NCBI GenBank assembly: GCA_028686145.1
Contig: JAQUCQ010000095.1
Span: forward strand, 1 to 10,194
Length of the DNA: 10,194 nucleotides
Source: Desulfuromonadaceae bacterium
GTDB lineage: Bacteria > Desulfobacterota > Desulfuromonadia > Geobacterales > Pseudopelobacteraceae
Direction of reading: 5' to 3'
The position numbers and the translations under genes were made by a program. The notes under the pieces were generated by a model, which was not told the origin of the DNA, did no database searches, and saw only the letters and a list, made by a program, of their open reading frames with translations. Positions within the stretch are counted from its first letter, which is position 1. Each line of letters opens with the position of its first letter. Of the stretch, positions 6,927-10,194 are shown in pieces.

Positions 6927-6956
6927 TCACCAGGCGTCCAATTGGCCGCCTGGTGA
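6927..6956. terminator. Hairpin between convergent genes, probable bidirectional terminator
   Basis: Perfect 10-bp arms TCACCAGGCG (6927-6936) and CGCCTGGTGA (6947-6956) surround the loop TCCAATTGGC. It lies between the stop codons of the plus-strand SRPBCC gene and the minus-strand selenoprotein gene. T-runs are weak on both sides, so its efficiency is uncertain. Confidence 0.6.
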
Positions 6957-6959
6957 TGT

Positions 6960-7577
6960 TCAGCGCAATCGCTTCCGGCTCTCCCCAATCAGGCGCACAA
7001 AATCTTCATAGGTTGCGAAGCCGGCCAGGCGCTTCCCGCCGCACAGGTGGGTCGGCACGGCGGTAATGTGCACATCCATGGCCCTTTGCCAGTCGGCATC
7101 CACCGCTGCAGCAAAACTTCTCTCCCTCAGCACCCTCCGTGCCTCATCCTCTGGTAGTCCAATAGCTTCTGCTATCTTCACCAACTCATTAACGAGCGCG
7201 ATGTTGACTCCTTCCACAAAAAAAGCCTGATAGACGGCATGTCGGAATTTATTTCCGCACCCTTGTTCCTCGGCCCATTTACCCAACTCCTGGGCAAGCC
7301 GGCTGTTGTAGGTGCGGCTTCGGTCTGCCAGCGGCAAACCCTCTGCTGCTGCAACCTGCTGCAGTCGGGCCTGCATATCACGGATCATTGTCTCCCGCCC
7401 GGCAAAGAGCTCGGCAAGCTCCCTTCCTTCCGTCGGTGTCTCGGGGTGGAGCGGAAAGGCGCTCCAGCGAAGTTGAACTCCGTATTCCCGTTGCAGGCGT
7501 TCGGTACGCACGGTACCGAGGTAGCACCAAGGTCAGATGTAATCGAAAAAGACCTCTACAATGGGTGTGCTGCTCAT
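6960..7577 (-). CDS. FrnE/DsbA-family oxidoreductase, predicted selenoprotein (Sec15 in a UxxC active site)
   Basis: Read from the ATG at 7577, the frame gives MSSTPIVEVFFDYI, then TGA at 7535-7533, then PWCYLG and continues without interruption to a stop at 6962-6960: 205 residues counting the TGA as one. FrnE-type proteins of the DsbA superfamily carry CPWC at exactly this place after the first beta strand, so TGA replaces the first, nucleophilic cysteine and predicts U15-P-W-C18. The rest is a normal family member: RWSAFPLHPETP, the helical insertion, QAFFVEG at about 118-124, and AVPTH with the cis-proline at 175 facing the active site. Extra Cys are at 107 and 179. No signal peptide is seen, so a cytoplasmic thiol-disulfide or related redox role is likely; the substrate is unknown. 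AGGAGG lies 5 bases before the ATG, and the DJ-1-type gene ends 22 bases upstream. A gene call from the GTG at 7511 would lose the active site. Confidence 0.88.
7501..7535 (-). promoter_or_regulatory. Predicted bacterial SECIS element with its UGA codon
   Basis: On the minus strand, 13 bases after the TGA (7535-7533), TCGGTAC pairs perfectly with GTACCGA around the loop CGTGC (hairpin 7519-7501). The apical loop starts 20 bases after the TGA, and the second loop base is G; both fit the known bacterial SECIS pattern for SelB recognition. A short lower stem GGUG/CGCC may extend it below an internal bulge, running a few bases past 7501. Confidence 0.75.
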
Positions 7578-7582
7578 GGTGT

Positions 7583-7588
7583 CCTCCT
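7583..7588 (-). promoter_or_regulatory. Ribosome binding site that decides the selenoprotein start
   Basis: AGGAGG (complement of 7583-7588) lies 5 bases before ATG 7577. Its strength, placed upstream of the TGA, argues that translation really begins before the TGA rather than at the internal GTG at 7511, which has no such site. Confidence 0.8.
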
Positions 7589-7599
7589 CCCGTCCATTT

Positions 7600-8274
7600 T
7601 CAGAGCAACTTCAATACCGCCTGTGCCGCCGGTTCCGATGAGGCGGGGTTCTGGCCGGTGATCAGATTGCCGTCGCTGATGACATGAGCCAGCCAGTCAT
7701 CCCCCTTGGAATACTTTCCGCCGGCCTTGCGCAGTTCATCCTCAACCAGGAACGGCACAACTTCAGTCAGGCCGACCGCAGCTTCTTCGGTGTTTGAAAA
7801 ACCGGTGACTCCTTTGCCCTGCACCAACGGAGTGCCATCTACCGCCCGGACATGGCGCAACACCCCGGGGGCATGACAAACCGCAGCGACTGGTTTCCCC
7901 TGAGAATATATAGTCTCGATCAGGGCGATGGAATCGCGATCCTCTGCCAAGTCCCACAAAGGTCCATGGCCGCCGGGATAAAAGAGCGCGTCATATTCAT
8001 CTGGTGAAACTGTCTTCAACAGCACGGTATGCGCCAGAGTCGCTTGTGCTTCTGCGTCGTTATTAAATCGCTCGGTGGCTGTTGTCTGAAAATCCTTTTC
8101 AGCACTCTTCGGGTCTAACGGTGGTTGTCCTCCCTTGGGCGAAGCCAGGGTGATCGTGGCCCCCGCATCCTTGAAGACATAGTAAGGGGCAGCAAGCTCT
8201 TCCAGCCAGAAACCGGTCTTCTTGCCGGTTGTGCCAAGCTCGGCATGTGATGTCAGTATCATCAGTATCTTCAT
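7600..8274 (-). CDS. DJ-1/PfpI-family protein, Hsp31/glyoxalase III-like (type 1 glutamine amidotransferase-like domain)
   Basis: A 224-residue cytoplasmic protein of the DJ-1/PfpI superfamily. The nucleophile elbow is AVCHAPG with Cys133-His134; the conserved acidic residue lies in GFWLEELAAPYY (Glu25 or Glu26). DALFYPGGHGPLWDL (about 95-109) is the oxyanion loop and ITLASPKGGQPPLDPKS the Hsp31-type substrate loop. The length and this loop fit the Hsp31/glyoxalase III-like branch, members of which convert methylglyoxal to lactate without cofactor or act as holdases; the exact activity is not settled here. AGGAG (complement of 8284-8288) lies 9 bases before the ATG. It is the first gene of a two-gene operon with the selenoprotein, 22 bases downstream, which suggests a shared role in thiol or electrophile stress (inference). 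Confidence 0.93.
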   Translation of the reverse strand: MKILMILTSHAELGTTGKKTGFWLEELAAPYYVFKDAGATITLASPKGGQPPLDPKSAEKDFQTTATERFNNDAEAQATLAHTVLLKTVSPDEYDALFYPGGHGPLWDLAEDRDSIALIETIYSQGKPVAAVCHAPGVLRHVRAVDGTPLVQGKGVTGFSNTEEAAVGLTEVVPFLVEDELRKAGGKYSKGDDWLAHVISDGNLITGQNPASSEPAAQAVLKLL

Positions 8275-8315
8275 GATCGTATCTCCTCGTGTGTGATGTC
8301 TCTCTTGGCGAATAC

Positions 8316-8321
8316 ATTATA
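8316..8321 (-). promoter_or_regulatory. -10 box of the DJ-1/selenoprotein operon promoter
   Basis: A perfect TATAAT (complement of 8316-8321) lies about 40 bases before the DJ-1-type start. The -35 region at normal spacing (TTAGGT or TAGGTG) is poor, which may point to activator dependence. The box overlaps the direct repeat ATGTATA-ATGTATT, a possible regulator site. Confidence 0.5.
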
Positions 8322-8378
8322 CATCATTTTTACTGAGGCACCTAAGCGGGATTGAAAAGGTGACCGGGCTGCTGTCAT

Positions 8379-8407
8379 TTGACCTGTGCGGAAACTTTAG
8401 GTATGAT
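8379..8407 (+). promoter_or_regulatory. Sigma-70 promoter of the metallopeptidase gene
   Basis: TTGACC (8379-8384), an exact 17-base spacer and TATGAT (8402-8407) differ from consensus by one base in each box. Transcription would start near 8414, which fits the chosen start at 8439 and excludes the in-frame TTG at 8379 and ATG at 8403. Confidence 0.7.
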
Positions 8408-8438
8408 ACGGGAACGAATCGAAGGGATCAAACCGCAG

Positions 8439-8969
8439 ATGCACCATTTGAAATATTTAGCTGGCTATTCGCCAAAGATAACGGCCCAGGTGACGGAACT
8501 GGTGGCAGAAAACCGCTTGGGCCTTGTCCTTGTGCAAAGATATCCGAAGGCGCACAATATCAGGACCGATAAGGCGCTTTATGACTTTACGGTTGCTATC
8601 AAGAACGAGTTCATGCGCACCGCCCAACCTTTGAGCAGGGTGGCATACGACGGGAAGATCCATGTGATCAACAACGCTCTGGGGACGCACACTTTTGTAT
8701 CACGTGTTCAAGGGGGCAAGCTGAAGGCAAAACACGAAATCCGCATAGGATCAGTCTTCCGGGACGCTCCCAGAGAATTTCTGAAAATGATTGTTGTCCA
8801 CGAGTTGGCCCACTTGAAGGAAAAGGAGCACAACAAGGCTTTCTATCAGCTCTGTGAATATATGGAACCTGCCTACCACCAACTGGAATTTGATACCCGG
8901 TTGTTCCTGACCCAGGTGGAGATGGCCGGGTCACCGTACCTGCCGGAATTTCAGGGTCACAATAATTAG
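8439..8969 (+). CDS. ygjP: YgjP-type zinc metallopeptidase (DUF45 / M48-like)
   Basis: A 176-residue cytoplasmic protein with the gluzincin-like signature HELAHLKEKEH at 121-131: His121 and His125 as zinc ligands, Glu122 as catalytic base, and His131 as probable third ligand. The surrounding blocks DKALYDFT, GKIHVINNALGTHT, VSRVQGGKLKAKHEIRIG, FRDAPREFLKMIVV and AFYQLCEYMEP...YHQLEFDTRLFLTQ are those of the YgjP family, whose substrates are unknown. I chose the ATG at 8439 (MHHLKYLAGY) because it matches where YgjP proteins begin, has GAAGGGA about 11 bases upstream, and lies downstream of the promoter. Longer in-frame starts at 8403 (188 residues) and TTG 8379 (196) overlap that promoter. 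No terminator follows; the flavoprotein gene begins 48 bases on. Confidence 0.88.
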   Translation: MHHLKYLAGYSPKITAQVTELVAENRLGLVLVQRYPKAHNIRTDKALYDFTVAIKNEFMRTAQPLSRVAYDGKIHVINNALGTHTFVSRVQGGKLKAKHEIRIGSVFRDAPREFLKMIVVHELAHLKEKEHNKAFYQLCEYMEPAYHQLEFDTRLFLTQVEMAGSPYLPEFQGHNN

Positions 8970-9017
8970 CTAGTCCACCGTATTCAATAAATAAAGTTTG
9001 ACGGGGAGGGGATTGAG

Positions 9018-9653
9018 ATGAAAGTAGTGGCGTTCAACGGTAGTCCTAACAAGGAAGGCAATACGTGGCATGCGCTGAAAATGGTGACGGCGGAACTGGA
9101 ACAGGCCGGGATCGAAACCGAGATCGTGCATGTCGGCAACAAGGTGATCCGCGGCTGTACCGCTTGCGGCCAGTGCGTCAAGAACAAGAATGAAAAGTGT
9201 GTCCTGCCGGGTGACGAGGTCAACGAGTGGATCCAGAAGATGAAGGCGGCGGACGGTATCATCCTCAGTTCACCGGTGCATTATGCTGCCATCGCGGGCA
9301 CCATGAAATCATTTCTGGATCGTGCTTTCTATGTAACTGGCGTCAATGACGGCATGCTGCGTTACAAGGTGGGCGCTGCAGTAGTCGCAGTGCGGCGCTC
9401 CGGAGGCGTGACCACCTTTGAACAGCTGAACAATTTTATCAACTATGCGGAGATGTTGATGCCTACTTCCAACTACTGGAACGTGATTCATGGCAGAAGC
9501 CCGGGAGAGGTCACTCAGGACGCAGAAGGTGTGCAGATCATGCGGGTGCTGGGGAAGAATATGGCATGGTTGATGAAGCTGGTTGAATATGGCAAAAACA
9601 CAATCATTCCGCCGGAGCGGGAGCCAAAGACTTACATGAACTTTATCCACTGA
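9018..9653 (+). CDS. Flavodoxin-fold flavoprotein, iron-sulfur flavoprotein-like
   Basis: A 211-residue protein of the NADPH-dependent FMN reductase / iron-sulfur flavoprotein group. The FMN phosphate loop is FNGSPNKEGNT (6-16). The compact cysteine motif Cys47-x2-Cys50-x2-Cys53-x7-Cys61 fits the CX2CX2CX4-7C pattern that holds a 4Fe-4S cluster in archaeal iron-sulfur flavoproteins. SPVHYAAIAGTMKSFLDR (about 85-102) is the second FMN-binding loop and AVVAVRRSGG a later strand and loop. An electron-transfer or reductase role under anaerobic conditions is likely; the substrate is not known. GGGGAGG at 9003-9009 lies 8-9 bases before the ATG. It is probably co-transcribed with the metallopeptidase gene and ends at a strong terminator. 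Confidence 0.9.
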   Translation: MKVVAFNGSPNKEGNTWHALKMVTAELEQAGIETEIVHVGNKVIRGCTACGQCVKNKNEKCVLPGDEVNEWIQKMKAADGIILSSPVHYAAIAGTMKSFLDRAFYVTGVNDGMLRYKVGAAVVAVRRSGGVTTFEQLNNFINYAEMLMPTSNYWNVIHGRSPGEVTQDAEGVQIMRVLGKNMAWLMKLVEYGKNTIIPPEREPKTYMNFIH

Positions 9654-9698
9654 GGCAATGGTTTTCGGATGTAGTTGCGGTTAACTCCGGACATACAC

Positions 9699-9737
9699 AC
9701 GACAAAAGACGGCTAATTAGCCGTCTTTTGTCGTTTT
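9699..9737 (+). terminator. Intrinsic terminator after the flavoprotein gene
   Basis: A perfect 36-base palindrome (9699-9734) with arms of ACGACAAAAGACGGCTAA and its complement, followed by TTTT ending at 9737. The T-rich 3' arm and the position between convergent genes suggest it may work in both directions. Confidence 0.88.
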
Positions 9738-9780
9738 ACCTTACATGACAGGAAACATGTAGGCATGTTCGTGATGATAC

Positions 9781-10086
9781 CTATGGATTCGGCTCTTCCT
9801 GCGCTGCTGCCGCTTCGTTGCAGCGTTCCACAACCTCCCGGAGCCAGGCAATCTCATCGGGAAGAAACTGTTTTGAGTAGTCGGTGCCGACGTTCAGCAC
9901 CCAGTGGAGCGGCGGCATGGTCGTGGCGGCGAGCACGTATCCCGGGACATCAACCCATTTGACATCGACTGCTGCCCAGCTCTTCAAGCGCTCTTCGGTG
10001 TCGAAAAGCATCAGGTAATCGTTCCCTTCCGATTCGATGACAAGGGGGAGAACCTGTCCTTCCTCAATAGCAGATTCTTCGCCTAT
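9781..10086 (-). pseudogene. SseB-like protein, C-terminal fragment lacking its N-terminus
   Basis: The frame encodes about 101 recognisable residues from GEESAIEEGQVLPLVIES through LMLFDTEERLKSW, TTMPPLHWVLNVGT and QFLPDEIAWLREVV to a TAG at 9783-9781. These match the SseB (enhanced serine sensitivity) type domain, a family of unclear function. An estimated 35-40 N-terminal residues are missing. Upstream the frame stays open but encodes nothing SseB-like, because the DNA there is engB in another frame. The first ATG in frame (10011) lies inside the conserved core (Leu-Met-Leu-Phe) and has no good ribosome binding site. I therefore read it as a remnant rather than a short gene. The family call is from pattern recognition and is moderately sure. 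Confidence 0.7.
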
Positions 10087-10193
10087 TTTCCGACATTGGA
10101 CCGCCCTACAAAAGCCACTTCCGGCAATCCTGGTGGCGGATAGTCCTTCGGTTTAGCAGCACTCTTTATAAAATCAGCCTGAAATACATTCAT
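10083..10193 (-). pseudogene. engB: EngB/YsxC ribosome-biogenesis GTPase, N-terminal 36-codon fragment
   Basis: From ATG 10193 the frame reads MNVFQADFIKSAAKPKDYPP, then GLPEVAFVGRSNVGK and a TAG at 10085-10083. This is the start of the EngB (YihA/YsxC) GTPase, which helps assemble the 50S subunit. A complete protein is about 200 residues and continues GRSNVGKSSLIN. Here the frame stops in the middle of the P-loop, right after the Lys, and the next DNA is SseB-like coding sequence one frame away. The peptide cannot bind GTP. EngB is essential in many bacteria, so an intact copy elsewhere, or an artefact of assembly, should be considered. Confidence 0.8.
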
Positions 10194-10194
10194 G

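Noticed and set aside
6930..6962. The terminal TGA at 6962-6960 followed by a hairpin as a second Sec codon
   Set aside because: The stem starts only a few bases after the TGA, read-through adds just a few residues before another stop, and the hairpin is well explained as a convergent terminator.
6960..7511. A 183-residue gene starting at GTG 7511
   Set aside because: It lacks the first strand and the active site of the family and has no ribosome binding site; the frame continues upstream through the UGA to a good ATG.
7533..7535. Reading the in-frame TGA as a simple nonsense mutation or sequencing error in a dead gene
   Set aside because: The stop is at the one codon where Sec is expected, the rest of the frame is intact, the ribosome binding site is strong and a SECIS-like hairpin follows. 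An error remains possible but is the weaker explanation.
7239..7661. Plus-strand open frame of 140 codons over the selenoprotein and the end of the DJ-1-type gene
   Set aside because: It is antisense to two well-supported genes and spans their junction.
9781..10011. A complete 76-residue gene starting at ATG 10011
   Set aside because: Conserved SseB-like sequence continues 25 codons upstream of this ATG, so it is an internal methionine of a truncated gene.
1..10194. CRISPR array, tRNA/rRNA gene, insertion sequence or phage module
   Set aside because: No regularly spaced repeats, cloverleaf-type sequence, transposase, integrase or long terminal inverted repeats were found by eye.

Overview
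The window reads as chromosomal DNA from a Geobacter-like bacterium (Desulfuromonadales / Desulfobacterota). The evidence is the lysA-dapA-dapB-dapL lysine cluster using the LL-diaminopimelate aminotransferase route, a Cache-HAMP-GGDEF diguanylate cyclase inside that cluster, a UGA-containing (selenocysteine) thioredoxin-fold gene, and moderately GC-rich, evenly coding DNA. This taxonomic call is inference; no marker RNA gene is present.

Positions 1-5302, plus strand: the 3' end of lysA, then dapA, dapB, a membrane-bound diguanylate cyclase and dapL, closed by a strong hairpin terminator. DapA and DapB make tetrahydrodipicolinate, DapL transaminates it directly to LL-diaminopimelate (bypassing the succinyl/acetyl branch), and LysA decarboxylates meso-diaminopimelate to lysine. 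The cyclase carries an intact GGDEF motif, an intact RxxD inhibitory site and the canonical GHxxGD aspartate, so it should make c-di-GMP.

Positions 5303-6959: an unassigned hairpin, a two-helix DUF3185-type small membrane protein, a minus-strand cold-shock protein with its own terminator, a roughly 350-base divergent intergenic region, and an AHSA1/SRPBCC-type protein.

Positions 6960-8321, minus strand: a two-gene operon with a DJ-1/PfpI (Hsp31/glyoxalase III-like) protein first and a FrnE/DsbA-family oxidoreductase second. The main find is in the second gene. Its reading frame is interrupted by one TGA, at exactly the first cysteine of the CPWC active site (FDYI-U-PWCYLG). A 7-bp perfect hairpin with a 5-nt loop lies at the right distance downstream to be a bacterial SECIS element. 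The intact gene is 205 residues from an ATG with a strong ribosome binding site. A naive call would start at an internal GTG and lose the whole active site.

Positions 8379-9737, plus strand: a YgjP-type zinc metallopeptidase preceded by a near-consensus sigma-70 promoter, an iron-sulfur-flavoprotein-like flavodoxin-fold protein, and an 18-bp-arm terminator.

Positions 9781-10193, minus strand: a chimeric locus. The first 36 codons of the GTPase gene engB break off inside the P-loop and are joined, out of frame, to the C-terminal part of an SseB-like gene. This is a deletion/recombination scar or an assembly chimera near the window end.
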